Of a DNA stretch of 64,000 nucleotides, positions 18,767 to 29,090 are shown one piece after another. Below the pieces are notes generated by a model. The model was not told the origin of the DNA and searched no databases. It saw nothing but the letters and a program-made list of their open reading frames with translations. How positions within the stretch are numbered: position 1 is the first letter of the stretch; each line of letters starts with the position of its first letter. Source of the DNA: CAVOGJ01 sp963700865 (GTDB taxonomy: Bacteria > Planctomycetota > Planctomycetia > Pirellulales > Pirellulaceae); the NCBI GenBank assembly GCA_963700865.1, contig CAVOZC010000018.1, positions 434,001 through 498,000 on the forward strand, given 5' to 3'. Both the position numbers and the translations under genes were made by a program.

Positions 18767-19478
18767 ATGAAGACTTGTCTCGCGGTGCTACTCGCACTCT
18801 GCCTCGCAACGGCCACCGGCTGTCGCTGCTTCTCGTCGTCCAGTTTCGCCCTGCCGAGCTGCTCCGGATGCTCGGGGACCGTCAACCAGGGCCCGCGTCC
18901 GGTCCGTAACCTGTGGGGTGGGGGCACGGCGGGACAGGCCGCTTGTTCCGGCAACGGTGCCGCGTGTTGGGAGGATGCCGGATGTGGCATCGAGCACTGC
19001 TCAAGTTGCGGGGAGGGGCCGGGCTGTGGCATTGAATCGACCGGCTATTGCGATCCGAATTGCGGCATTCAATCGACCGGCGGTTGCGGGGGCGGTTGCG
19101 CGGACGGCAACCTGGCTCCGATCATCGACGGCCGTTCGATCCATCGGGAGGCGCTCGAATGCCGCGACTTTGGGGCAAGTCGGCACGGGGCAGGGTCCGC
19201 ATGGCGGACAGTATGGTGGGATGAGCGCTTGCCCCCGCTGCGGTGAGGGGGTTCCCGGCGGCATGCCTGGCTGCCCCCGGTGCGGCTTGGCACGCGCACG
19301 CCATGCGGCGCAGCACGGCGGCCATCAGGGCTTGATCGGCAAGGCGGGTGAGCTGTGCGCGGGAGGTCACTGTGGACTCTCACAGGGTCCGACGAGAGGC
19401 GCAGTGATGTATCCCTATTACACCACGCGTGGTCCGCGAGACTTTCTGATGGCCAACCCGCCGAGCATCGGCCCTTAG
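18767..19478 (+). CDS. Cys/Gly-rich lipoprotein, frame-disrupted
   Basis: The protein starts MKTCLAVLLALCLATATGC, a lipoprotein signal with Cys19 as the likely lipidated residue. The mature part is packed with CG, CGIE and CGGGC clusters. The first frame ends at 19246. The expected sequence resumes in the next frame from about 19165-19190 (GPHGGQYGGMSACPRCG, with two CPRCG motifs). It ends MYPYYTTRGPRDFLMANPP, a C-terminal signature I associate with planctomycetal envelope proteins. The joint fits a one-base insertion. The repaired length is about 235 residues. The CxxC pairs suggest metal binding or disulfide cross-linking at the cell surface; function not established. Confidence 0.62.
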
Positions 19479-19536
19479 GGATCGGTCCTTAGGCAATGAT
19501 GGCGAACCGGCAGGCCCCCGTCACGCTGGTGGCGGG

Positions 19537-20817
19537 TCAGCGGAGGCGGCCAACCACCAGGGAGATGTTCTGACCTCCGAAGCCGAAACTATTGGAGAGC
19601 GCGACTTCGCACCGCGCCGGGCGGGCTTCATTGGGTACATAATCCAAATCGCACTCGGGATCGGGATTTTCGTAATTGATGGTGGCAGGCAACACACGAT
19701 CCCGAATGGCCAGCAGGCAAACGATCAATTCGGTGACGCCGGCGGCGGCGATGAGGTGCCCCATCATGCTCTTCGTACTGGAAACAGGCGTGCTGGCGGC
19801 ATCCGCACCGAACACGGCCTTGCAAGCCCTCGTCTCGACTTTGTCGTTGACCGTCGTGCTGGTCCCGTGAGCATTGACATAGTCGATGGCGGACGGAGGG
19901 AGTCCTGCGTCGTCGAGTGCCATGCGGATACAGCCGATCGCGCCGCGGCCTTCGGGATGGATGTCGGTAATGCGATAGGCATCCGCCGTCGAACCGTAGC
20001 CTAGGATTTCACCATAGATATGCGCGCCACGGCGGCGAGCATGTTCAAATTCTTCGAGCACCACCATCGCGGCTCCTTCCCCCAGTACAAAGCCGTCTCG
20101 CAATCGATCAAATGGTCGCGAGGCCTTCGTGGGCTCTTCATTCCGGGTCGAGAGAGCGGTGAGCAGATTAAACCCGGTGACGCCCAGCGGGTGGATCATG
20201 CTATGGGTGCCTCCCGAGAGCATGATGTCGGCCTCCCCCCGACGGATGATTTCGGTCGCCTCTCCGACGGCCTGACTGCTGGCGGCACAGGCGGTGAGGC
20301 AATTCGCGTTCGGGCCTTGCGCATCGAACATACCGGCCAGGTGTCCGGCCGGCATATTGGGCTCCTGCTCTACCTCAAAGACGGGATCGAGCACAGCTTG
20401 GCCACATTGCGTGAAGCGACCCATGTCAAACTCGCCTTGAGCAAGGGCAGCCACCATCATCTTGGAGAACGAATCGAAATCCTGACGTCCTTCGCCGCTC
20501 CCCAGATAGACGCCAAACCGGGTGGGATCGCGGATCACGTCGAGTACGCCGCTCGCCTGGACCGCCTGCTTGGCGGCTCCGGCAGCCATTTGTGTGTGCC
20601 ACCCGCGATGCTTCCAACGTTCGGGATCCTCGCCCGCCAGGCGTATGTCCCAATGCTTCACCTCGGCGGCGATGCGGGTGGGAAAGGCGCTGGCATCGAA
20701 GGCGGTGGTCTCTGCCACGCCCGACTCGCCTTCCAAGAGCCGTTTCCAGACAGTTTCCACATCGTGTCCCATCGGGTTCACGCAACCAACGCCGGTAACG
20801 ACGACTCTACGTCTCAT
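19537..20817 (-). CDS. beta-ketoacyl-ACP synthase (FabF/KAS II type)
   Basis: This 426-residue protein starts MRRRVVVTGVGCVNPMG. It carries the KAS Cys-His-His triad: Cys177 in NCLTACAASSQAV, His in YVNAHGTSTTVND and His in STKSMMGHLIAAAG. It ends SNSFGFGGQNISLVV. It would condense malonyl-ACP with an acyl-ACP. It lies last in a minus-strand cluster with two hotdog proteins and a dedicated ACP, not with fabD/fabG, so it probably builds a special acyl chain rather than bulk fatty acids. The upstream ATG extension is polar and unconserved, so I use the internal ATG at 20817. Confidence 0.9.
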   Translation of the reverse strand: MRRRVVVTGVGCVNPMGHDVETVWKRLLEGESGVAETTAFDASAFPTRIAAEVKHWDIRLAGEDPERWKHRGWHTQMAAGAAKQAVQASGVLDVIRDPTRFGVYLGSGEGRQDFDSFSKMMVAALAQGEFDMGRFTQCGQAVLDPVFEVEQEPNMPAGHLAGMFDAQGPNANCLTACAASSQAVGEATEIIRRGEADIMLSGGTHSMIHPLGVTGFNLLTALSTRNEEPTKASRPFDRLRDGFVLGEGAAMVVLEEFEHARRRGAHIYGEILGYGSTADAYRITDIHPEGRGAIGCIRMALDDAGLPPSAIDYVNAHGTSTTVNDKVETRACKAVFGADAASTPVSSTKSMMGHLIAAAGVTELIVCLLAIRDRVLPATINYENPDPECDLDYVPNEARPARCEVALSNSFGFGGQNISLVVGRLR

Positions 20818-20899
20818 GGATGCAAACCTTGTTGAGTGGGCTGCCGGTGGATGCGAGTGGCCAGTCGAACCGACGCCTGGCCTGAGTGTGACCTGGCCC

Positions 20900-21436
20900 T
20901 CAGTCCTTCCGCAGGCCGGCCTCTTCACATGCTATCATCGATGGGGGCATTTGCAGAGGCTTTCCGTCGGGAGTTCGGCCGACTTCGTAGAGCCGCAGCA
21001 ACCGCAACAGGCGGGAAAAATCGGCGGGCACGAACAGCGGCTGATCCCCGTAACGATCGCCCAGGACGGCGAGAAACAACTCGACTTCGGCCTGCAGGCG
21101 ATCGCCCACGTGGCTGGTACCGTGGATGCGGACCCCATCCGCGTTGCGGGATTCAATTGCGGCTCGATAGGTAAGCGTATCCCCGGGGAGGGCGGGAAAG
21201 GCAAACACGGCTTTCGCAACCTTGGCCAACACGAGCTTGGCCTGGAATTGGGTCGCCTCGCCCATCAGCAGTCCGGCCGTCTGGGCAATGCCTTCGACGA
21301 CGAGTGTCTGGGGCAACATCGGTGCCGAGGATTGATAATCGTGGAGATGCTCCTCCCCCAGCGAAACGGCCTTGATGGCCACTGCGTACTCGCCACTCAC
21401 GAATTCCGTGAAGCGATCGATCCAGAACCAGCGCAT
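20900..21436 (-). CDS. FabZ-like hotdog protein lacking the catalytic His
   Basis: The protein has 178 residues. The fold matches FabA/FabZ-type dehydratases (MRWFWIDRFTEFVSGEYAVA, VSLGEEHLHDY, TLVVEGIAQTAGLLMGEA, VLAKVAKAVFAFPALPGD). Where relatives carry HDHFPGxPVMP, this protein reads HDYQSSAPMLP, so the catalytic histidine is Tyr. The second catalytic residue region (VEGIAQ) is kept. It may be a non-dehydrating binding partner or a changed enzyme. It is placed between the ACP and ketosynthase genes on the same strand, with gaps of about 85 bases on each side. Confidence 0.8.
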   Translation of the reverse strand: MRWFWIDRFTEFVSGEYAVAIKAVSLGEEHLHDYQSSAPMLPQTLVVEGIAQTAGLLMGEATQFQAKLVLAKVAKAVFAFPALPGDTLTYRAAIESRNADGVRIHGTSHVGDRLQAEVELFLAVLGDRYGDQPLFVPADFSRLLRLLRLYEVGRTPDGKPLQMPPSMIACEEAGLRKD

Positions 21437-21523
21437 TGCCAATCTTGCCCCGAGGTGTTCCGGACCAGGCACCCCGACGTCGCCCTGGGCGAGCCACGAT
21501 CCTGGAGATACTTTGCTCAGCGG

Positions 21524-21920
21524 TTACGTGGCCTTCACGACCTTTGATTCGATGTAGCGGCACATGTCGGCGACACTGAGCAGATTGCCGAATTCCTGCA
21601 CTTCGGGATTCGTCTCGAATTTCGAGAGATCAGCGAACGGCATCCGCTTCTTCAGTTGCTCCATACCCCGAGGGAGTCACCTTGCCGTCGCTCACGTAAT
21701 CGGCGTTCGTCAAAATATCTTCGGGAAAAAGCTCTGCACGCGGTATCTCGATACCAAAGGCTTTCTCCAGGCGGAAAACGATATCGAGAAAGTCGATGGA
21801 TTCGGCACCCAAGTCACCCACAAGGGTTGCTTCGCGGGTCACTTCGTCATCGTCAACACCCAACGCGTCCACTAATGCACCTTGGACCTTCTCAAAAATC
21901 TCGTCTTTCGTTGGCGGCAT
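21524..21920 (-). CDS. acyl carrier protein, frame-disrupted
   Basis: A strong GAGGGAGG precedes the ATG. The phosphopantetheine site is Ser41 in GDLGAESIDFLDIVF. The first frame stops after TPSGYGATEEADAVR at 21630. Related proteins continue with a C-terminal extension, which here is readable in the next frame (MEQLKKRMPFADLSKFETNP, then EFGNLLSVADMCRYIESKV) to the stop at 21524-21526. The joint near 21660-21675 looks like a one-base insertion. Repaired length is about 131 residues, longer than housekeeping AcpP. It serves the ketosynthase and hotdog proteins beside it. Confidence 0.78.
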
Positions 21921-22024
21921 GTTGCCTAACCTCCCTCAATGATGTCTTGCCTGTTCGCCGTACCACAGTCGGCCATTTGTTTTAATGAGAATCACCCCTG
22001 ACCTCAGGAAACCCACCACAGCCT

Positions 22025-22519
22025 TTATCCGCGGGTCGAATCCACGCGCATGGTCGGTTTCAGGAGGCCAAAGCTTCTCCTCATGCTGGTTTTAATATAC
22101 TCATCTGCGAGTGCCTGCTCGGGCCGGTCGCTGGCCAGATTGTAGCGAATCAGCATCAAGCGGGCACTAACCGCTGGCTCATCAGCCACCGTGCCCTGCG
22201 CCTTGAACCAGACCCCTTCGTCATCCTCTTTATGCACTACTACGGTAATCTGCAGGGTTTGGCCGGGACACACAAAGCCGGCATACTTAACGGCTCGTGC
22301 CTCCTTCAACAAAACCATGCTATACGCAAAATCGTCTCGTTCCCGCAACAACCAGGCCGCAGCCTGGTACATCGCTTCTAGCATCATCACGCCGGGCATG
22401 ACCGGAAACAGCGGAAAATGGTCCTGGAGATAGTCCTCACCCAAGGTCAGGCATTTGGTCGCCGTCAGCCGCTGGCCCGACTCCAGTTCGACAATCCGAT
22501 CAATCAGCGAAAATCCCAT
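22025..22519 (-). CDS. 3-hydroxyacyl-ACP dehydratase, FabZ type
   Basis: The protein has 164 residues. It carries the FabZ active-site strand YLQDHFPLFPVMPGVMMLEAM with catalytic His and Glu, plus VLLKEARAVKYAGFVCPGQT. It would dehydrate 3-hydroxyacyl-ACP to the trans-2-enoyl form. I use the ATG at 22519 (MGFSLIDRIVELESG); the upstream extension is Arg-rich and not family-like. It heads the minus-strand acyl cluster and is followed after 104 bases by the ACP gene. Confidence 0.85.
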   Translation of the reverse strand: MGFSLIDRIVELESGQRLTATKCLTLGEDYLQDHFPLFPVMPGVMMLEAMYQAAAWLLRERDDFAYSMVLLKEARAVKYAGFVCPGQTLQITVVVHKEDDEGVWFKAQGTVADEPAVSARLMLIRYNLASDRPEQALADEYIKTSMRRSFGLLKPTMRVDSTRG

Positions 22520-22807
22520 CGCATTCCTACGGCATCCGCCACGACGGTCCGCCGTTACTGCGGGACTGCCTGGGGCCATTCGCAAAGCCCGTAAGTATAG
22601 CGACTGATGCATACCTACTCAACCAGACTTTCCCGGTTCCTCCGACTGGAGATTTGCCCCATAAAATCCCCAGCCATAACAATTTGCCGGCTCCCGAAGG
22701 CCCGCCCTGTGCGGGCGGTCACGCGATTCCCGCCCGCAAACGCCAGATCCTGCCGTCAGCGGGCCCTGCCCTTTGTCAGTTTCCCGGACCGCTGATACAT
22801 TCGCGGC

Positions 22808-24571
22808 ATGCTTAAGGGAATTGCAGTTTCGCCGGGAGTCGCCGTAGGCACGGCCTACTGCCTGAACGAGATCTTTGTCAGCCCCAATACTGAGCGGCTG
22901 GACGAACGAGAGATTTCGGCCGAATTGGCTCGCTACGAGACGGCTTGCGACAAGACGGCCGCCGACCTGCTGGCGCTCCGCCGCAAAGTGGAATACCAGG
23001 TCGGAGAGGAAGAAGCGGCCATCTTCGCGGTCCACGAATCGATTCTCCGTGACGCGGCCTTTCGCAACAAAATCCGCACCTGGATCGTTGAGGAACGCAT
23101 GAACGCGGCGGCCGCGCTGCATCGGCTGCTCGAGGAATACACCATCCTCTTCGCCCGCACACAGGATCAGTACCTCAAGGAGCGGCTGACCGATGTCCGG
23201 GACGTCGTCGTGCGGCTAAGCGCCCACCTGTCCGAAGTGCTCATCTCCGATTCTCCACCCCTGCAAGGACCCTTGATTATCGTCACCGACGAGCTCCTCC
23301 CCTCGCAGGCCGTGGCGCTGGGCGGCGCCGACGTGGCGGCAATCGTCACGCAGAGTGGCAGCCAGACCTCGCATGCAGCCATCATCGCCCGCAGCCGCGG
23401 CATCCCGGCCGTGTCCGGAATTTCCGGGCTGCTGAAACACGTCTCGAACGGCGATACGATCATCGTGGACGGACGCGAAGGCCACGTCCACACCAACCCC
23501 AATCCCGAAACGCTGGCGGCCTACCGCAAGTTGGCGCGGGAATTCGTCAATCTCAAGGACAAACTGGCCGCCAACCGGGATCAACCCGCGCAAACGGCGG
23601 ACCGAGTTCCGCTGGAAATCCTGGCTAATATCAACAGCCTCAGCGACGCCGAGTCCGCGGCGGCCATGGGCGCACTCGGGCATTGGGCTCTACCGCACCG
23701 AGTACCTCTACTTGACCCACCCCACCGTACCCGATGAAGAAGAGCAATTAGCCACCTATCGCGATATCATTGACGCCAGTCCGGCCCACAGCGTCACGCT
23801 CCGCACGCTCGATATCGGAGGCGACAAGACAGTGGCGTATCTGGGCCATCATCATCAGGAAGCCAACCCGTTCATGGGATGGCGGAGCATCCGGCTCTCC
23901 TTCGAGCATCCACTCTTTTTCCTGAAACAGATCCGTGCGGCCTTGCGCCGGGCGCGCACGCCGAACGGCAAGGCGGACAGCTGCGGATCATGTTTCCCAT
24001 GATCACGACACTTGAAGAAATCCGGAAAGTGCGTGGCATGGTCCGCCGGGCCGCAAAACAACTCGAAAGCGAAGGCCATGACTATGCCGACATTCCCGTC
24101 GGTATGATGCTGGAAGTCCCGGCGGCCGCGGTCTCGATCGACACCATGCTCGATGTGGTCGATTTTGTGTCCATTGGCTCCAACGATCTGGTCCAGTACC
24201 TGATGGCCGCCGATCGAGACAATCCCAAGGTAAGCCATCTCTGCCAGCCTCTCAGCCCGCCCGTGCTGCGAATCCTCACCCGCGTCATTCACGCTTGTCG
24301 AGAGGCGGAAGTTCCCGTCACCCTGTGTGGTGAAATGGCCGGCCAAACCCGCGCCTTTGTCCTGCTCCTCGGTATGGGGCTCCGCAGCTTCAGCATGAGT
24401 CCCGCCTTCGTGCCATCCATTAAGGAACTCGCCAGCCACGTCCATCTGCCCCACGCGGAATGGGTTTTGCATCGAGCCATGAAGCTCAAGACGACCGATC
24501 AGGTCAAACGATTCATGGCCAAGCAGTTGACCGAATTGGCTCCCAACCTGGCCATGCTCGATACCGGCTAG
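22808..24571 (+). CDS. ptsI: phosphoenolpyruvate-protein phosphotransferase (PTS enzyme I), frame-disrupted
   Basis: Enzyme I transfers phosphate from PEP to HPr. The first frame carries the N-terminal domain, with phospho-His189 in GSQTSHAAIIARSRGIPAV. Near 23680-23695 the conserved GIGLYRTEYLYLTHP continues in the next frame (through DIGGDKTVAYL). Around 23940-23960 it returns to the first frame (QLRIMFPMITTLEEI, SIGSNDLVQYLMAADR, VTLCGEMAG). The two breaks (+1, then -1) restore the original frame. The joined product is about 587 residues, the normal family length. No HPr gene is adjacent. Both active-site regions are intact, so sequence error is more likely than loss. Confidence 0.85.
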
Positions 24572-24644
24572 GCTCCGCGGCCACGACGCGGCTTGCCCTG
24601 CATGGGTGCCGGCCCCAACGCTTGGCCGGGAGATTTGGCGGTGG

Positions 24645-25121
24645 TCACCGTTCCTCGTCCGAGCGGACGACGTAAGCGTCGATGACCTGATCGTCAGGCG
24701 GAACGCTCCGTGACCCGACCGAGCCCGCACGGGAAAAATGCGTCTCGCTCATGTGCAGCTCGACACGCTGGCGAAAATAGCTGCGCAACCAGCGCCGATA
24801 AAGGGCACGGCAGGGGGGGAGGAGCAGAGAAAATCCGATCAGATCGGTCATGATCCCTGGCGTCAACAACAGGGCCCCGGCGACCAGGATCATCGCCCCG
24901 TCCAACAGCGCCTCCGTCGGCATCCGTTGCTCGGCCAGATCGGCACGAATGCGAGACAACACCCGCCAGCCCTGCCAGCGCGCCAACGTCGCCCCGACGA
25001 CACCGGTAACGATCACCAGCCCCAACGTGGCCCAAGGTCCGACCCGGTCCGCCACTTCCAGCAGCAGCGCCAGTTCGGCCAACGGCACGACGATAAACAC
25101 TACGAAAAGAATCCCCAGCAC
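24645..25121 (-). CDS. fxsA: FxsA family membrane protein
   Basis: This 158-residue protein shows the FxsA pattern: an N-terminal helix (FVVFIVVPLAELALLLEV), a second (WATLGLVIVTGVVGATLA), and a third hydrophobic stretch with AGALLLTPGIMTDLIGFSLL before a basic C-terminal tail. FxsA of E. coli is an inner-membrane protein that relieves exclusion of phage T7 by F plasmids; its general function is unclear. It is convergent with ptsI and not obviously in an operon. Confidence 0.88.
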   Translation of the reverse strand: MLGILFVVFIVVPLAELALLLEVADRVGPWATLGLVIVTGVVGATLARWQGWRVLSRIRADLAEQRMPTEALLDGAMILVAGALLLTPGIMTDLIGFSLLLPPCRALYRRWLRSYFRQRVELHMSETHFSRAGSVGSRSVPPDDQVIDAYVVRSDEER

Positions 25122-25264
25122 GGCACCTCCCCAAGCAGCAGTGGTTCGCCCACCGCATTCACGTCAGCGGCAAGGGCCCCACCGGTCATCCTACGTGCGC
25201 CGCGGCAGCCTGGCAAAGGCACCGATCTGGATCGGTCACTGGGAAACGGCAATGCCCCGCCGCC

Positions 25265-26619
25265 TCACCGACCGCGGCGGCAGACCCAAAGCAGGAGAAC
25301 AAGCCATACCAGAGCCGCACGGAAGTTCTGGTTCGGGGACGACCCCGGCACTCGACGCACGAAATTTGTTGAGATTCCACTGATTGAAGTCGGAGATATC
25401 GGACACGCCATCCGCGTTGAAATCGCCGTCGCACCACGCCTGCGTGGCCTGAAACTTGTGGGCGTTCCAAAGGTTGAAGTCGGAGGTATCGACCAGCCCA
25501 TCGAGATTGGCATCGCCGCGTAAGTAGACAAGGCCAGGTCCCAAACGGGCCTCGCCCGCCTCCGCCAGCCAGGCCTCCAAATCCGCGTCATTCACCTGGC
25601 CATCCCCCGTGAGATCATAGGCCGCGGGATCAGCGCCCGCGACAATGACCGCCACCAGGCCATCGATGTCCGCACAATCATAGGTGCCATCGTCGTTGAA
25701 ATCGCCGTCAGGCACGCTGACGGTCAACCGTTGGTAAATCCGCTCCGCAAACAACTCGTGGACCACGGTCGTCGGGTGCACGATATCCCAAAAAAGATAG
25801 GTTTCGGGTTCCGCACATTGGGGGTAGGACCCGAGGAGGGGATTGCCCAGCCCCAACCCGGCAGGTCCCCCCTCCCAACAATCATCGACGACGTTCGTGA
25901 TCCCAAACTGAGTCCCTCCCGCGGCGGCATCCGCGACAATTTCCTCGAGCAGACCGAAGAGGTCGAACGTCACGACCCGCTCGCCGGCGGCCAAGGCATC
26001 CAGCCCCGTGGCCAGGTCGGTGTTGAATTGCAAGGTCCTGGCGGTCGACGCGGCCCCCGCCCCCTGACCAAATTGTGTGACCTCGGGAGTCATGCCCAAA
26101 TCGGGCAAATTCGGCACCAGGATTTTTTGGGCGCCGGCGGCGAGCAAGTCGCTGACAATACCCACCAAATCGGTCGCGGCACCCACCACATTCACCGTCG
26201 CATCTCGCACGTCATTGCCGCCTCCCAGCACCACATACAGCGCCTGAGGGTCGGCGACGCCGGCGACAGCAGCCAGATAATCGGACGTCTGCGTCGTTAA
26301 GGCATCGATGAACAGGCTGCCCCCAAGGCGCACTTGGGCGCCACCGTGTGCATAGTCCCGTCCTCCCTCCGCGGAATAGTTGGGGGGACCCAGACCCAAT
26401 TGTGGTGCCAAATAATCCACATAGTTGAGGCCATTGGTGAGGCGACCGTTGAAATACGGGCTCCTGGCAGCGAAACCGAATGATTTCGCGCACATTGCCC
26501 ACATCGGACAGGCTGTCACCAAAGACGATCAGTTCCGAGAAATCGGACCACGCACAAGTCGCGGAAGAAAGTAGGAGCAGGACAAACCAGCAGGGGATCG
26601 CCCTTCGAAATCGAGACAT
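25265..26619 (-). CDS. secreted GDSL-type esterase/lipase with dockerin-like repeats and PEP-CTERM tail, frame-disrupted
   Basis: GGAGGAG precedes the ATG (MSRFRRAIPCWFVLLLLSS, signal peptide). The catalytic Ser block FGDSLSDVGN is in the first frame. From about 26475-26495 the fold continues in a second frame (SPYFNGRLTNGLNYVDYLA, VVLGGGNDV, WDIVHPTTVVHELFAE with the Asp-His pair). Calcium-loop repeats of dockerin type I style follow (GDFNDDGTYDCADIDGL, GDANLDGLVDTSDFNLW, GDFNADGVSDISDFNQW). A second frame change near 25330-25345 turns VVPEP into a PEP-CTERM tail (NFRAALVWLVLLLWVC then RRGR) with stop at 25265. Each joint fits a one-base insertion. It probably acts outside the cytoplasm on ester substrates. 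Confidence 0.78.
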
Positions 26620-26760
26620 GCCGTTCGCTCCTCCAGCCGAACCAGGTTCCGCAGTCAGCACCGAAAGTTGGTGCCATCTGCCAGACTACCCGAAATCATG
26701 CTCGGCACAAGGAAGGAAAACGCGAACGCGTGGATGCGCCCCCGCGGGCTCGTCACCTGC

Positions 26761-28834
26761 CTACTTCAGTGTCGTCTTGCTCTCCAACGATTTGGCCAGT
26801 TCCGCAAAGGCCTTGGCATCGTTGTCATGGCCCACATTTTTATGCATGGTGGCCAGATTTCCGTAAGGAATGGACAACGATTGCGGCTGGATCGAACCGT
26901 CCACCACGGCTCGCTGCAAGACGTCGGTTCCCATTTCCGTCAGTGCGATCGCCTTCTCGTGGTCACCCAACTCCCAGTAGGACACGCCCATGCTCACGAA
27001 CATTTCTCCATGCGTCCCCGGATCGGCGAGCACGCCGGGCGGGACTTCCCCTGCCAACAGCGGTTCGGCCTTGCGATACCAGGCGACGGCCTCCTCATGA
27101 TTTTCTCGCTGGACGGCATGCAGCGATCCGACGTGGAAATAGAGCCGGCCTACCAGGTACCGCTGGTCCGGAGTGGCCTGGCGACTCTTGGCGCTCTGTT
27201 GCAACAGCACGAGCGCGTCATCGGCGATGTCAAGCGCGAATTCCTCGTTGCCATGTTGTCGCTCCAACCGCACCGCTTCGGCAAGCACCGCTCCCAGTTT
27301 CCATTCGATGCGGGCCTTGCTGCGTTGATCGGGTGCCGCCTGGATTAGCTCTCGGGCTTCATCGAGCAGTTCCTGCACGAGTGGCCCCGCGTCATCCTCG
27401 CTCCTCAAATCAGCCGCCGTGGCCAGCGTCTGGCAATAAACGTCCAGCAGTAACGCCTTGTCCCCCTGATCGCGATCGAGGCTTTCCTCGACGAGCGCAA
27501 AGCTGCGTTCCACCCATTTGCGGACGACCTCCGGTTGATTCTCGAATTCGCCCAAGCTGATATCCCGAGCCACCGACAGGTGAGCCCGTATGAGAATGGT
27601 CTTGGCCAGTCGCCGCACGGCGAAGCGGCGGTCGTTGGCCAAGGGAGCTGCCATCTCAATTGACTTGAGATGATGTCCCATCGCTTCCTTATAACGGGCC
27701 CCGGCCGACTCGGCGATCAAGTCGCCCACAATCAACTCGGCAAAGGCCTGATGTTCGGGGAGCAAGTCGACCCGCTGAAGCACCTTTTCTACATCCCGCA
27801 GGGCCGAATCGTGATTGCCGTTTTTGGCCATCAGGTAGGTCCGCGTCAGTCGATACAGCACATTCCCCGGATCGTAGTGGTCGGCCTTGTCGGCCGCTTC
27901 CAGGGCCTCTTGAAAGCGGCCCAATTCCGACAGCTTCTCCGCACGCACCCAATGGGCCCGTGCATATTTCGGGCTCATTGTCAGCGCTGTCTCGATGTCC
28001 GCGAGATTCTGCTCGTAGCGATGATCAAAATCGTATTCCGCGCAGGAGCAGAAAGGGTTCGGGATTGACTTGTTCAAGCTGGATCTTGGAAACGAGCAGT
28101 TCCGGATAGCGGGGATCGAAACTGTACAGCACGCCTCGTTCCGGAAATGCCAGCCCCATCACTTTGCCGTATTCGTCTGGAATCGGCACGGGTTCAATCG
28201 ACGTCAATTGGATTTGTCTCGAAACGTGCCCTGGCTCAAGCAAGTCGTTGAGATAGACCAGGATCGAAACGACTCGGTCACCAATCACCGTTACGTCGAC
28301 CTGACGAAATGGCTCGATGCGATATTTAATGATGCGGCTGGCCGCACTGCTGACGATCTTGTACGGCTTACCCCACTGGGCGAGCAACTCTTCCAGGGTG
28401 GTCCGACCGACCGTCACGCCGCGAAAGCGCAGCGAGCGGTGCCCCAGATCGTCTCCGTCTTCCTCATTCCACGGCTCTTCCTCGACCATTTGTTCGAGTT
28501 CAGCGATCGTGAACTGGCGGGCGGCCTGCTGCTCGTCGTCGACCGTCGTCGACGCTTCGTCGGTCGCGTCGTGCGGATCGGCCGGCTCTCTCCACGCACT
28601 CGCCGGGGGCGAGCCTTGGGTGGGTCGTTCCGAGGCGGAGACGTCTGCCTCGGTCGCCGACTCGGTGACCACCGGTTCTGGCGGCTTGGACTTGAACGCG
28701 CCACTGTTTTGCACCACTTCAGGGTTCTTGACATCCGTCACATCCCGGAATTGGGCCGACGTTTCCTGCGGGATCAGCGATCCCCCGAACAGGAGCGCGA
28801 ACGCTAGACACAATGGCCGCAGATTCCTGAGCAT
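26761..28834 (-). CDS. secreted TPR-repeat protein, frame-disrupted
   Basis: AGGAGGAA lies just upstream of the ATG. The signal peptide is MLRNLRPLCLAFALLFGGSL. The first frame (to about 28040) holds a charged linker and a conserved domain (LRFRGVTVGRTTLEELLAQW, GVLYSFDPRYPELLVSKI). It ends NPEPFLLLR, where AEYDFDHRYEQNLADIETAL continues in the next frame after one extra base. The remaining 420 residues are tetratricopeptide repeats (YARAHWVRAEKLSELGRFQE, MFVSMGVSYWELGDHEKAIA). Repaired length is about 690 residues. It is a likely periplasmic scaffold; partner unknown. Confidence 0.75.
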
Positions 28835-29090
28835 CAGGTGTTCCTCCTGAACACATTCGCGATAACGCTGGGGCAGCGACGCTGCCATCAGAAGCCACCG
28901 TCCCTCGACAAGTTGTGCCACGACGGCGCTCCGTTTCATCCATGAAATTCGGCGGATAGTACCGAGCCGACGACGCCAAGTCTACATCGGTCGCATTCAC
29001 GAAGGTGGCATCGCGTCCGTCCGTGTTATCGGATCGGCGGCGAAACCAACGTAGCAGGAATTATGCGGAAAAACGGCAAATCCTACCCAG

